Positions 16,451 to 25,081 of a stretch of 64,000 nt of DNA are shown here, one piece after another. Within the stretch, counting starts at the first letter, position 1; each line of letters opens with the position of its first letter. The translations under genes were made by a program, and so were the position numbers. The DNA comes from CAYZXL01 sp964482435 (lineage in GTDB: Bacteria > Auribacterota > JABMQX01). The DNA lies in the NCBI GenBank assembly GCA_964482435.1, contig CAYZXL010000014.1:40345-104344 (forward strand). Reading direction: 5' to 3'. Below the pieces are notes generated by a model, which saw nothing but the letters and a program-made list of their open reading frames with translations, had not been told where the DNA came from and ran no database searches.

Positions 16451-17863
16451 ATGCCAGCCCCCACTGAGCTTCTCCTCGTTTTCCATACTGTGAACCTATC
16501 CCTGAAGGCGGAAAAGGTTCTTCGGGCCGCCGGCGTCTTATTTCAAGTCACTGCGCTGCCGAAGGAAATCACCAGCGGATGCAGCATCGTCATCGGGATC
16601 GGAAACGAGAATCTTGCGGAGGCGCGAGACGCCCTGGACGAAGCCAACCTCCCCATCGGAGCCGTCTATTCACGACTCGGCAAGAAGTGGGAACTGTTCA
16701 GCGGCGAGCGGCAGCCCGAGCGGGACAACTGCTTCATATACCTCGACAACAACGCCACAACCCGACCGCACCCGGACGTGGTTCGCGCCGTCGCATCGTG
16801 GTTGTCTGAAGAAGTTGGCAACCCATCCAGCGTCCACGCCGTGGGACGAAAAACCAGAAAAGCTGTCGAGGCAGCAAGAGACGCCGTTGCGCGGCTGGTT
16901 GGTTCCGATTCCTCCGAAATAGTCTTCACAAGTGGCGGAACAGAATCCAACAACATTGCCCTCCTGGGAATCGCGGCCAGTCGAGGAGCAGAGGGGCGCC
17001 ACATCATGACTCTGAAGACAGAGCATTCCTCAATTCTTGAGCCTTGTCGCCGCCTCGAGGCCAGTGGAACTAAAGTCACATATCTCCCTGTTGACTCGAA
17101 CGGCCTTGTTGACCTCGACGACCTTCGGCGAGCGATTGAACCGGGAACCGTTTTGATCTCTGTCGCCTGGGCAAACAATGAGACGGGGGTCATACAGCCA
17201 ATTCGTGAAATCGCCCGGATAGCCCGGCAGAACAGCGTACTCTTCCACAGCGACGCCGTCCAGGCTGCGGGGAAAATTCCGTTGAACGTTAAGGATGACG
17301 GCATTGACCTCCTGTCCATTTCAGCTCACAAATTTCATGGGCTTATGGGCGCGGGAACTCTCTACGTGCGGAAAGGAGTGGCAGTTCATCCGATTTTACA
17401 TGGCGGTGGGCAGGAAGCCGCTCTTCGGTCGGGAACCGAAAACGTCCCCGGAATCATCGCCATGGGCGTCGCCGCGACAGTTGTCCTCGCGGAACCGGAG
17501 GAGACTTCCCGCCGTCTCAGGAAACTCAGGGACATCCTTTACGAAGACCTCAAGGAAAAAATCCCCTGGGCAAAGATTAACGGGCATCCTTCCCGGCGAC
17601 TGCCAAACACGTTGAACCTCTGTTTTCAGGACATCAGCGGCGACGAGATTGCCGCCTTCCTGGATAAGGAGGGAATTTGCGTCTCAACGGGATCCGCCTG
17701 CGCGGCAGGGGAACCGGAACCATCCCACGTCCTTTTAGCAATGGGACTCACCGAGGAGCAAGCCAGAAGCTCCATCCGGTTTTCACTGAGCCGAGAGACA
17801 ACCGCCGAGGAAATCCAGCGCACCGTTCAAGCCGTGGCGAGAATCGTCCGGCGATACCGTTAG
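16451..17863 (+). CDS. Cysteine desulfurase with N-terminal DUF3343 domain
   Basis: 470 aa, about 85 longer than usual NifS/IscS proteins. Residues 1-85 match DUF3343 in layout (LLVFHTVNLSLKAEKVLRAA, then ALPKEITSGCSIVIGI), a family proposed to carry sulfur or selenium. Residues about 95-470 form a class V PLP enzyme: YLDNNATTRPHPDV, GNPSSVHAVGR, FTSGGTESNN, the PLP lysine in ISAHKFHGLMGAG (near 293) and the catalytic Cys in STGSACAAGEPEPSH (near 416). It takes sulfur from cysteine as a persulfide. The built-in carrier would be positioned to accept it, possibly for Fe-S, thiolation or selenium metabolism. No IscU or SelD is nearby. Confidence 0.92.
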   Translation: MPAPTELLLVFHTVNLSLKAEKVLRAAGVLFQVTALPKEITSGCSIVIGIGNENLAEARDALDEANLPIGAVYSRLGKKWELFSGERQPERDNCFIYLDNNATTRPHPDVVRAVASWLSEEVGNPSSVHAVGRKTRKAVEAARDAVARLVGSDSSEIVFTSGGTESNNIALLGIAASRGAEGRHIMTLKTEHSSILEPCRRLEASGTKVTYLPVDSNGLVDLDDLRRAIEPGTVLISVAWANNETGVIQPIREIARIARQNSVLFHSDAVQAAGKIPLNVKDDGIDLLSISAHKFHGLMGAGTLYVRKGVAVHPILHGGGQEAALRSGTENVPGIIAMGVAATVVLAEPEETSRRLRKLRDILYEDLKEKIPWAKINGHPSRRLPNTLNLCFQDISGDEIAAFLDKEGICVSTGSACAAGEPEPSHVLLAMGLTEEQARSSIRFSLSRETTAEEIQRTVQAVARIVRRYR

Positions 17864-17898
17864 GACCGCGTGATTCTTCGGATTCGATGGAATGCCCG

Positions 17899-18276
17899 CT
17901 AAGGGCTCGGCGATTCGGTTTCGGCAGGTATCTGCCCCGGGTCCAACGGATAGCCCCTGCTTCCGCAGTATGGGCAGATATTTGATGGCCGCGTGGAAGA
18001 GCCTTTCATCAACGGGAAAATGTGTCCTTTGGCCCGGCACTTGTACGCCGGATAGGAGGGGCTTCCGCAGAACCGGCACGGGAAAGGAGGCTGCTGCCCG
18101 GCGGGGTAGGACTTCACGAAAATCCTTCCACAAGCCGCATTGGTGCATTTCAAAACGTAAGAATACTCGACGCCTCTCGACGGCTTGCGGACGTTCTGGT
18201 AGGTTAACCAGGCTGCTCCCATGGCCACAGCGACTAATAGCAAACCGATAACAGGATTGCTTCTCCAATTTCGCAT
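17899..18276 (-). CDS. Small membrane-anchored zinc-ribbon protein
   Basis: 125 aa. ATG at 18276 starts a single N-terminal membrane anchor (NPVIGLLLVAVAMGAAWLTY) followed by a cytoplasmic or periplasmic domain with two or three zinc-ribbon-like CxxC pairs: LKCTNAACGRIF, PCRFCGSPSYPAYKC and ICPYCGSRGYPL. The frame stays open upstream but translates to low-complexity sequence, so I prefer the shorter start. Its ribosome binding site is weak. Family not recognised; zinc binding is inferred from cysteine spacing. It is convergent with the cysteine desulfurase, 35 bp away. Confidence 0.7.
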   Translation of the reverse strand: MRNWRSNPVIGLLLVAVAMGAAWLTYQNVRKPSRGVEYSYVLKCTNAACGRIFVKSYPAGQQPPFPCRFCGSPSYPAYKCRAKGHIFPLMKGSSTRPSNICPYCGSRGYPLDPGQIPAETESPSP

Positions 18277-18469
18277 TGGTGTTGCCTTGCTCCCGATCAC
18301 CACCCGTACCGAAGGGCGATGCCCCTTCGCCCCTTCTCCTGTCCTGAGTACAGCACTATCCCTCCCGGTTTTTGCGGCACCTCCGGGGGCGGATTGGGAC
18401 TCTCTTCGTCGCTGTGCGGACCGTCTCCCGACGACTGCGAACTGCCCGCGGCGGTCGGCAGCCACCCCC

Positions 18470-20395
18470 TCAATGAAGCCGGGTGTAGTTCAGCAAGCCG
18501 CCCGCCAGAACGATGTCGGCCTCTCGGGGTGTCAGGGAAATCACCGCGGCAAACGTGGTTCCCCTGGTGAGGTTGTTAACCACAACCTGCTTTTCTCGCC
18601 GCGCGAGCGCTTCGCGCATTCCGGGGACCTCGAGTACGTCTCCCTGCTGAACTTCTTCGTAATCCCCCTCTTTCGCAAACGTCAGCGGCGCAATCCCGAA
18701 ATTCACAAGATTCGCCTTGTGAATTCTGGCGAAAGACTTCGCAATCACCGCCTTTATTCCCAGATGCATCGGTGCCAAAGCAGCATGCTCCCGACTCGAC
18801 CCCTGCCCGTAGTTGGCAGCGCCAACCACTATCCCTCCCCCTTTGCTCTTAGCACGCTCGGCAAAAGATGGGTCAATTGCTGAGAAGACGTATTCCGAAA
18901 TTGCTGGGATGTTCGACCGCAGAGGCAGAATTTTGGCACCGGCAGGCATTATGTGGTCCGTCGTGATATTGTCGCCGACTTTCAGGAGAACCTCTCCTCG
19001 GACGCTTTCCGGAAGCGCCGCACCCACCGGGCAAGGTTTGATGTTCGGCCCGCGAACCACCTCTACCAGGCTTCCGTCTTCCGCCGGTGGGATGACCATA
19101 GTATCGTCAACGATGGCTCGCCTCGGCAGCTTGACGTCTGGCGCATCGCCGAGCTGCCGTGGGTCAACAAGCTCGCCGGCGATAGCAGCCGCGGCGGCCA
19201 CCTCCGGGCTGGTCAGATAAATCCGCCCGCTTGGCGTGCCGCTCCGTCCCTTGAAATTTCGATTGAAGGTGCGGACCGACACGCCGTCCGTCGCCGGCGC
19301 CTGCCCCATTCCGATGCACGGCCCGCACGCCGACTCGAGAATTCGCGCGCCGCTCGAAATCATGTCCCCCAGAGCTCCGCTCCTGGCTATCATCTCAAGC
19401 ACCTGGCGCGACCCGGGCGAGATGACAAGCCCAACGTTGGGATGAACCTTCTTGCCTCTCAGAATCGCCGCCACAGCCTCCATGTCCGCTAAAGACGAGT
19501 TTGTGCAACTGCCGATGACAACCTGGTTAACTTTTACCCCTTCCAGCTCTCGGACCTTGCACACTGCATCCGGGCTATCGGGCTGGGCGACAAGCGGCTC
19601 CAGCTCGCTCAGGTTGATGTCAACGCGCCCGTCGTACTGTGCACCTCTGGAAGCCTCGATCCTTCTCCAGACATTCTCCCTCCGCTGCCATCGCAGATAA
19701 GCCCTGGTCACACTGTCGCTGGGGAAAATCGAACTCGTCGCGCCCAGTTCCGCACCCATGTTTGTAATAGTCGCCCGCTGGGGCACTGACAGCGTTTTCA
19801 CTCCCTCGCCGCCATACTCCATTATCTTGCCGACGCCTCCCTTCACGGTCAAAACTCTCAGGAGCTCGAGTATTACGTCTTTCGCCGCGACCCAGGGCGG
19901 GAGCTGTCCCGTCAAATGCACGTTGATGATTTCGGGCATGACAAGGTAAAAGGCTCCTCCCCCCATAGCCACTGCGACGTCCAATCCTCCCGCCCCGATT
20001 GCCAGCATCCCCAAGCCGCCCGCAGTCGGCGTGTGGCTGTCCGACCCTAAGAGCGTCTCTCCCGGAACACCAAATCTCTCTAAGTGCACCTGATGACAAA
20101 TCCCATTTCCCGGACGAGAAAAATAAATTCCGTACTTGGCCGCAACCGTTTGCAGGAAACGATGGTCGTCTGCGTTCTCAAAACCGGTCTGGAGTGTGTT
20201 GTGGTCCACATAGCTGACCGACAGCTTGGTCTTAACACGGGGAATCCCCATGGACTCGAACTGAAGATAGGCCATCGTCCCTGTGGCGTCCTGCGTCAGC
20301 GTCTGGTCAATCCGAATGGCAATTTCCTTCCCCGCAACGAGGCGTCCCTCGACCAGATGTTCCTTTAGAACCTTCTGAGCTATATTCTTTCCCAT
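18470..20395 (-). CDS. acnA: Aconitate hydratase
   Basis: 641 aa from the ATG at 20395 (MGKNIAQKVLKEHLVEG), the usual N-terminus for this short aconitase type; an in-frame ATG at 20428 would add 11 residues. Isomerises citrate and isocitrate through aconitate in the TCA cycle using a 4Fe-4S cluster. Seen: KIDQTLTQDATG-like opening (IRIDQTLTQDATGTMAYLQF), SDSHTPTAGGLGMLAIGAGG, cluster cysteines in VIGSCTNSSLADM and ACGPCIGMGQAPA, and the swivelling C-terminal domain with GDNITTDHIMPAG and NYGQGSSREHAALAP. A ferredoxin gene lies 211 bp upstream on the same strand. The symbol is by family; the acnA/acnB/leuC-type distinction rests on these motifs. Confidence 0.95.
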   Translation of the reverse strand: MGKNIAQKVLKEHLVEGRLVAGKEIAIRIDQTLTQDATGTMAYLQFESMGIPRVKTKLSVSYVDHNTLQTGFENADDHRFLQTVAAKYGIYFSRPGNGICHQVHLERFGVPGETLLGSDSHTPTAGGLGMLAIGAGGLDVAVAMGGGAFYLVMPEIINVHLTGQLPPWVAAKDVILELLRVLTVKGGVGKIMEYGGEGVKTLSVPQRATITNMGAELGATSSIFPSDSVTRAYLRWQRRENVWRRIEASRGAQYDGRVDINLSELEPLVAQPDSPDAVCKVRELEGVKVNQVVIGSCTNSSLADMEAVAAILRGKKVHPNVGLVISPGSRQVLEMIARSGALGDMISSGARILESACGPCIGMGQAPATDGVSVRTFNRNFKGRSGTPSGRIYLTSPEVAAAAAIAGELVDPRQLGDAPDVKLPRRAIVDDTMVIPPAEDGSLVEVVRGPNIKPCPVGAALPESVRGEVLLKVGDNITTDHIMPAGAKILPLRSNIPAISEYVFSAIDPSFAERAKSKGGGIVVGAANYGQGSSREHAALAPMHLGIKAVIAKSFARIHKANLVNFGIAPLTFAKEGDYEEVQQGDVLEVPGMREALARREKQVVVNNLTRGTTFAAVISLTPREADIVLAGGLLNYTRLH

Positions 20396-20606
20396 CTTTC
20401 CTATCTCCCCCTGAGCCGCTGTTTTCATTGGTGCAAAAATGCGCTGGGGGGCTTAAACCCTGCCCCCCAGATTTCTCGCTAATGCGTCCGGTGTGCCGTA
20501 TCCACAGCGCCCCTTCCTCGGCGTCTGGCCAACACCTTCGCCTTGCCTCCCTATCGCTCTACATCAAGCGGCCCTTTCCCGCCGAGCCGGTCAGACGGCG
20601 CCTTTT

Positions 20607-20804
20607 CTACTCCTCCTCGAACACAATTACCTCGACCGGACACTCTTCTGCCGCCTGCCGGATGGCATCCTCGTTTGCGTCCAGGTCAGCACCCTCGATG
20701 ACCTCCGCTCCTTCATCTCCCAGCCGGAAAACCTCCGGGCAAGTTTCCTCGCAAAGCCCACACTCCGTGCAGCCCTCTTCGATCCAAACTCTTACGATAG
20801 GCAT
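20607..20804 (-). CDS. Small 4Fe-4S ferredoxin
   Basis: 65 aa from the ATG at 20804, which follows GGAGG at a good distance; an upstream in-frame ATG at 20816 is less likely. One cluster motif, CTECGLCEETCPEVF, and a distant Cys (ECPVEVIV) supply the ligands of a single-cluster ferredoxin; the Glu/Asp-rich rest is typical. It would be a low-potential electron carrier in the cytoplasm. A good promoter lies about 110 bp upstream (20912-20940), so it may be transcribed with or independently of aconitase. Confidence 0.9.
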   Translation of the reverse strand: MPIVRVWIEEGCTECGLCEETCPEVFRLGDEGAEVIEGADLDANEDAIRQAAEECPVEVIVFEEE

Positions 20805-20911
20805 TTGTTCCTCCAACTGTGACTTTTTTCTCTTCTTGGTTTCGTCAGCACCCAGTCTTTCGGTCCCAATCCGTCTCCATAAGCGACGGGGCTTGATGAA
20901 AAGACAGCCCC

Positions 20912-20940
20912 TATATAGCTATGTCAACTCCCCTTTTCAA
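20912..20940 (-). promoter_or_regulatory. Sigma70-type promoter for ferredoxin
   Basis: On the minus strand TTGAAA (20935-20940) is followed after exactly 17 nt by TATATA (20912-20917). The start codon of the ferredoxin lies about 100 nt downstream. The stretch is locally AT-rich in an otherwise GC-rich region. Prediction from consensus only. Confidence 0.5.
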
Positions 20941-21181
20941 CAATTTTTTCTCAGGGCAAAACCTTCTCTGCGAAAGCCAGACCGACATGGGCATCCCTTG
21001 AGACGGAAGTCCGCTCATCTCTTTTCTCGGCCAGCGATGTTCCCGCCTGCAAAGTCACCACGCACTTCTTCAGCGCGGACACAACCGCTGTCGAACTCAG
21101 GTGGAAAACACACATCCAGACCCGGGACCTCGTCGTCGAAGAGCTGATAGTCTGGTGCAACCGATTTTGACGCGTCCTGGA
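20941..21181. other. Gap between ferredoxin promoter and aldolase terminator
   Basis: The gap from 20805 to 21246 contains the ferredoxin promoter and the aldolase terminator; nothing else is convincing. The open frame at 20951-21202 on the minus strand lacks a ribosome binding site and any recognisable motif. Confidence 0.4.
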
Positions 21182-21220
21182 GAAAAAGAACGGCCGGGGC
21201 AATTCCCTTGCGCCCCGGCC
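21182..21220 (-). terminator. Rho-independent terminator of the aldolase gene
   Basis: Read on the minus strand, GGCCGGGGC (21212-21220) and GCCCCGGCC (21192-21200) form a perfect 9-bp GC stem with an 11-nt loop, followed by GTTCTTTTTC. It lies 26 bp beyond the stop codon of the LacD-family gene, in the right orientation. Confidence 0.85.
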
Positions 21221-21246
21221 ATGAGTTCCTTGGGCTTGCGCTTAGC

Positions 21247-22323
21247 TCAATAGCCGTAATCGCCCTTCACGCCGAGAGCTTTTGGCTTGGCATCGAGCTT
21301 GATAAGCTTTTTGGCTTCCTCGGCTATCCAGGTGAACTTCTGCCACCACGGCCTGCTGACAATCGTCGCCAATCCTTTAATCTGGGCGATTCGCGGAAGA
21401 GCTATGCGCTTGAAAGATTCCTCGAGGCTGTCCCAGTCCTTCGTTGCCTTATCGGTGAAGGCCTCTTTGAAGTAAGCCCTCCCGCACATCGGACCAGTGA
21501 AGATGTCGGCGACGATCCCGTACTGTGCTGAATACTGCTCGAAATCCACGGCAGCACTGAGAAGAAGCATTGGTCGGTCCACCGCGCTGTCCATCTCAAT
21601 CGCCGCTTGCCTGATTTCGTCGGGATTGCTGATGCGAACCACATCGCCGTCGTCCGAACTCCACAGAACCGGCACCTGCGTCTTGTAGAAATGCCCGTAG
21701 GGACTGAAGTCCTCCGCGATTCTCACCAGCGCTTCGGGAAGGCGACGCGCCATATCTGTCTTGCTCTCCCCGGGCAATTGATAAATCAAGGTTTCGTTGA
21801 ACAAGGGCTTGCCGATCCGCCGACACCTCTCGAACACGTCCTCAATCCACTCCAGGTTCTTCTTCCAGCTCTCGTCGTGGTCGGGATTCAGCTTCACGAG
21901 CGTCTTGAAGGCATCTACCTCGTCGGCGCATTCTTCCGGCTGAATGGCTAATTGAGCGAGCTGTCCTCTCCCGTCGTCCATTGGAATGGTATTCGTATCT
22001 TCCAGCCGTCCGATCAGAAGGACGTCCTCACCCAGTAGCTGCCGGAAACCGGGGCTGCGAAACGCCAGGTGATTGAACAATGCAGCGGTGGCGTTCCCGT
22101 GAAGACCTCTCGCAAACCTCCGGCAAACCTCGCTCACGTCGTCATCGGTTGGCTTTCTACCCACTCCGATATGCTTGAAGAACGCCCCTGTAAGCTTCAA
22201 GTACGAATTGTGTTGGTCCGAAGCGAACACGTCCAATGTGCCGGATGGCGCTGCTTTGGCAAGAATCCGGATAATGGACTCCTCCACCCCAACACCATCA
22301 GCAAACTTGGCCCAAGCTGCCAT
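21247..22323 (-). CDS. Class I tagatose-1,6-bisphosphate aldolase (LacD family)-like
   Basis: 358 aa with GGAGG upstream of the ATG. LacD-type aldolases split ketohexose bisphosphates into two trioses through a Schiff-base lysine. The order of motifs matches LacD: SDQHNSY near residue 35 (the family's F/SDQRG-type start), GKPLFNETLIYQLP, a candidate lysine in HFYKTQVPVLW, RPMLLLSAAVDFEQY and FTGPMCGRAYFKEAF. It is a little longer than the usual 320-330 residues. Sulfofructose-phosphate and related aldolases belong to the same fold, so the exact substrate is open. It lies next to a decayed glycoside hydrolase, with a strong terminator after it. Confidence 0.75.
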   Translation of the reverse strand: MAAWAKFADGVGVEESIIRILAKAAPSGTLDVFASDQHNSYLKLTGAFFKHIGVGRKPTDDDVSEVCRRFARGLHGNATAALFNHLAFRSPGFRQLLGEDVLLIGRLEDTNTIPMDDGRGQLAQLAIQPEECADEVDAFKTLVKLNPDHDESWKKNLEWIEDVFERCRRIGKPLFNETLIYQLPGESKTDMARRLPEALVRIAEDFSPYGHFYKTQVPVLWSSDDGDVVRISNPDEIRQAAIEMDSAVDRPMLLLSAAVDFEQYSAQYGIVADIFTGPMCGRAYFKEAFTDKATKDWDSLEESFKRIALPRIAQIKGLATIVSRPWWQKFTWIAEEAKKLIKLDAKPKALGVKGDYGY

Positions 22324-22436
22324 GTCATCCTCCTTCTTAGAAACGTTTTTCCTTTCGCCGCGACACCTTTATCACCGCCGGTTAAATGGAAGCCATGCTG
22401 GATGGCGACTCTTTTCCCGACGAGACGCGACCACAT

Positions 22437-23478
22437 CTAATTATTTAACAACCTTCGGAAGCTCTCGTCAATAACGTTTTGGCGACTTCTGTTGTCGCCC
22501 GAAGAAGCCGACGCCACCGCCAATTTCGGCTGGCCCGCCCTTGTTACCTGCCTGTAAAGGTAATAGCCGGGGCGGACTTCGTAGTTTCCGCTGTCGTCCA
22601 CCAGGAAAGCGGTTCCGGGGTTTGGGTCACCGCCCACCCATTGGCTGTGCCGCTGGACCACTGCCCACAGCACCTATCCGTTCACCTGCGTCCGGTATAT
22701 GTGCCGGCGAATCGTTCCCACGAAGCTGACATCCATTTTCCCCCACGTGGCGGAGGTCGTCCAGGCATGAAGTTTCCCCCCCGCCTTGCCCCGAGCTTCG
22801 CAATCGGCACGTTGTCATAAGGGTCGGTCGTGTACCAGCGCGGTTTGGGGTCACTGCTCCCAATGAACCCGTGACTCGTTATGAGGGGCAGGTTCTTCAA
22901 TGTTGCATCATTTGTGGCAATTGCGTCTGCAGTAGGTCTGAACCGATACCAGTATGTTGTCTCGCCCGGCGCCAAACTCACATCCTGAGGCCCATCTGCA
23001 TCGAGCGTTTTCCTCCTGAGACCCACAAAATCCACTATCTGCTCTGCCGGCCGACACATGTCATAGTGATGAGTGGGGTAGTCTTTGTTCCCCGTGCCAT
23101 CCTCCGGCCACCGGTCCGCCTCGAGCCTTCTCGCACAAAACAGCGCACCCATTTCCTTGTCCGCTCGTGAGTGTGGCGCGACGAACCAGCTTTCATTGCT
23201 TCATCGCTGTCATTCGCACCTTTATCCATGCCCTTATGAAAAAGGTCTATGAACATCTTTACAATCCCCGGCTTCAAGCCATCTTCTCCGAAGACGAGGT
23301 CAAGGATTTCCTGACGCTGCCTTTCAGTGAGCGTGCTAAACCCGCCATAATCCTGTGGCCATTCGTCAGAGTCTCTCGTCTGGCCCGTCTCCACATGATT
23401 GACCCCCAAAGCCATCCTGCACCTGTAGAGGCTAATGGAAATGCATCGCAACCCCGAACCCACAATTGTGTTATACAC
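22437..23478 (-). pseudogene. Decayed glycoside-hydrolase-like gene (multiple frameshifts)
   Basis: Three successive minus-strand frames give pieces that read as one protein. 23035-23478: GGFSTLTERQRQEILDLVFG, GLKPGIVKMFIDLFHKG, RCFVREGSRRT. 22682-23152: QIVDFVGLRRKTLDADGPQ, SLAPGETTYWYRF, LKNLPLITSHGF. 22437-22673: WVGGDPNPGTAFLVDDSG, VRPGYYLYRQVTRAGQP. These recall a GH30-like family of secreted hydrolases with an 'LGLTPGENTNWYRF' type core that I know from Planctomycetes/Lentisphaerae-type genomes, but catalytic regions are missing and the frame changes at least twice. No signal peptide or start is evident. The gene is a remnant. Confidence 0.65.
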
Positions 23479-23640
23479 AGCCCATTCACCACTGCTTCAC
23501 ATTCTCCGGTCCCCTGATCGAATGGTGCCCTATCACACTAACGGCCGATAGTTGCTCTGTCTTACCTGGTTCCCACCGCATTTTGTCCCTTTTCCTTTTT
23601 TGGATACCACAAAATGTATTCCTAACAGGAAAAAAAGGAT

Positions 23641-23669
23641 TTGACGCAGGCCAGAGAGACTATTATCTT
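23641..23669 (+). promoter_or_regulatory. Candidate sigma70 promoter for winged-helix gene
   Basis: TTGACG (23641-23646), a 17-nt spacer and TATCTT (23664-23669), in the AT-rich stretch about 65 nt upstream of the start codon at 23735. Prediction from consensus only. Confidence 0.4.
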
Positions 23670-23734
23670 AGAATTGTATTCGGAGAAGTCCGCGTTTGGA
23701 TTCACTCACAGAAACAACGAAAGGAGACTTGCAG

Positions 23735-24172
23735 ATGGCTAAGCAAAGAGTGAGTATAACTGAACTTGAACGTCTTCTTGCCGCGAAAAAGAAGCGCCTT
23801 GACGCCCTCCAGAAGAAGAAAGACCGGCTCACTTCCCTGATTGCAGGAATTGATAATCAAATCGCTTCTCTCATCGGCAAAACAGCGGCGCCCAGAAGAG
23901 TTCGCCGCCGTCCGAAGAAAGGCAAGAGCCTGCGACAGTCCATACTCGATTTCCTTGGCCAGAGTCCCGAGCCGAAAAGCATCACTGAGATTGCCGAGGC
24001 AGTCACGCAAACAGGTTATCGCTCCTCCAGCAAGAATTTCGTCTCCCTTGTCAGACAGGTTTGCTACAAGAGCGACGCGATTCAGAAAGTGGAGAAGGGC
24101 AGATTTGCGCTGAAAGGCGGATCCAGTTCACCGCGGCCCCCTCGCAGGGCAAAGAAAGCAGCGAGTAAGTAG
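23735..24172 (+). CDS. Coiled-coil/winged-helix (HARE-HTH-like) protein
   Basis: 145 aa; the ATG at 23735 is set by AAAGGAG 8-9 nt upstream. Residues 1-50 are a long basic coiled coil (LAAKKKRLDALQKKKDRL), 50-65 a basic linker (RRVRRRPKKGKSLRQ), and 66-125 a winged-helix-type domain (SILDFLGQSPEPKSITEIAE, then GYRSSSKNFVSLVRQVCYK and KGRFAL), close in pattern to the HARE-HTH domain. The tail is Lys/Ala/Pro-rich, histone-like. Small proteins of this design recur in Planctomycetes-type genomes; a nucleoid or regulatory DNA-binding role is inferred. Confidence 0.75.
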   Translation: MAKQRVSITELERLLAAKKKRLDALQKKKDRLTSLIAGIDNQIASLIGKTAAPRRVRRRPKKGKSLRQSILDFLGQSPEPKSITEIAEAVTQTGYRSSSKNFVSLVRQVCYKSDAIQKVEKGRFALKGGSSSPRPPRRAKKAASK

Positions 24173-24207
24173 GCGTGCGATGTGAGCGCCATCGGGGCCC
24201 GGCGGAG

Positions 24208-24927
24208 ATGTTCGGAAAGATTCTCTGCGTAGAATCCGTCGTATTTATGCTCTTGGTTCTCGGAGGAGATGCCAGCCTCGCTTCCGCCGAGGTCAGCCAG
24301 AAGCTCGCAAGAAATATAATGGGCAAAAGCTTCCTCGGGGCCGAAGAAGTCCACAAACACCTGGGCATCCGATTTACAGAGGAAGAACTGGCGAAGGTAC
24401 GAAGTGTGGCTTTCTCCGAGGAGACGCTTCGCCGGTGCAGGGATACTCACATCCTATTTGTGGGTGTGGACCACGACGATGGAGGAAATCCCCTCACAAT
24501 CCGCCGATTGCGAATGATGTTTCCAGCGGGCGGACAGCCTCGCTTCCGCTCATATCCCAAACCTTCTGAGCTTCGCCAGCTTTATGCGGATAGCGAGACG
24601 CCTCAGCTCCGCTGGTACTTGATAGCTCGTTCGCTCCGTCAGGAAAGCAGGTCCAAGCCCTACTGGCAGCAGGAGCAGTTCCTCAAAGAAAACGAGTACC
24701 GGGAGCGTGCCGTTGTTTATGTGTACATGATGCTCCTGCTGTGTCGGTCGCGCGGCGACCGGCTTTTTGCGGATGACCTTGTGTGGACCAAAGACGTCGG
24801 CTCAGACGGTGCCCCAGTTGCCGCCGGGTACTTTGCGGGCGAAGGACTCTATGTGAGTGATTGGTGGGTCGAGCGAGACGAGCATTTCGGCCTCGCGCCC
24901 GTACTTAAGTCTGAGTTCGCTCCTTGA
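24208..24927 (+). CDS. Secreted protein of unknown function
   Basis: 239 aa from the ATG at 24208; a GTG at 24175 or ATG at 24247 are alternatives. The N-terminus looks like a signal peptide (VESVVFMLLVLGGDASLASA). The rest is soluble, alpha/beta, with FLGAEEVHKHLGIRFTEEEL, LFVGVDHDDGGNPLTIRRLR, and a Trp/Tyr-rich C-terminal part (YFAGEGLYVSDWW). I recognise no family, catalytic motif or metal site. It sits between a DNA-binding-type gene and the DUF5107-TPR gene on the same strand, with 35-155 bp spacing. Confidence 0.65.
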   Translation: MFGKILCVESVVFMLLVLGGDASLASAEVSQKLARNIMGKSFLGAEEVHKHLGIRFTEEELAKVRSVAFSEETLRRCRDTHILFVGVDHDDGGNPLTIRRLRMMFPAGGQPRFRSYPKPSELRQLYADSETPQLRWYLIARSLRQESRSKPYWQQEQFLKENEYRERAVVYVYMMLLLCRSRGDRLFADDLVWTKDVGSDGAPVAAGYFAGEGLYVSDWWVERDEHFGLAPVLKSEFAP

Positions 24928-25081
24928 GCGCCCGTGGAAGGGAAGGCCGGCATGCGCACCCGGCGGCGCCGGCCCCGAGGTGCCGCTCAGTTTGTGGGGC
25001 GCAATGACTCCTATTCGCTCTACGGGCGTCGAGAAGGTTTTCAGATTTTTGCATCGGACGCTAAGAAAAGGAACCCGCGAC

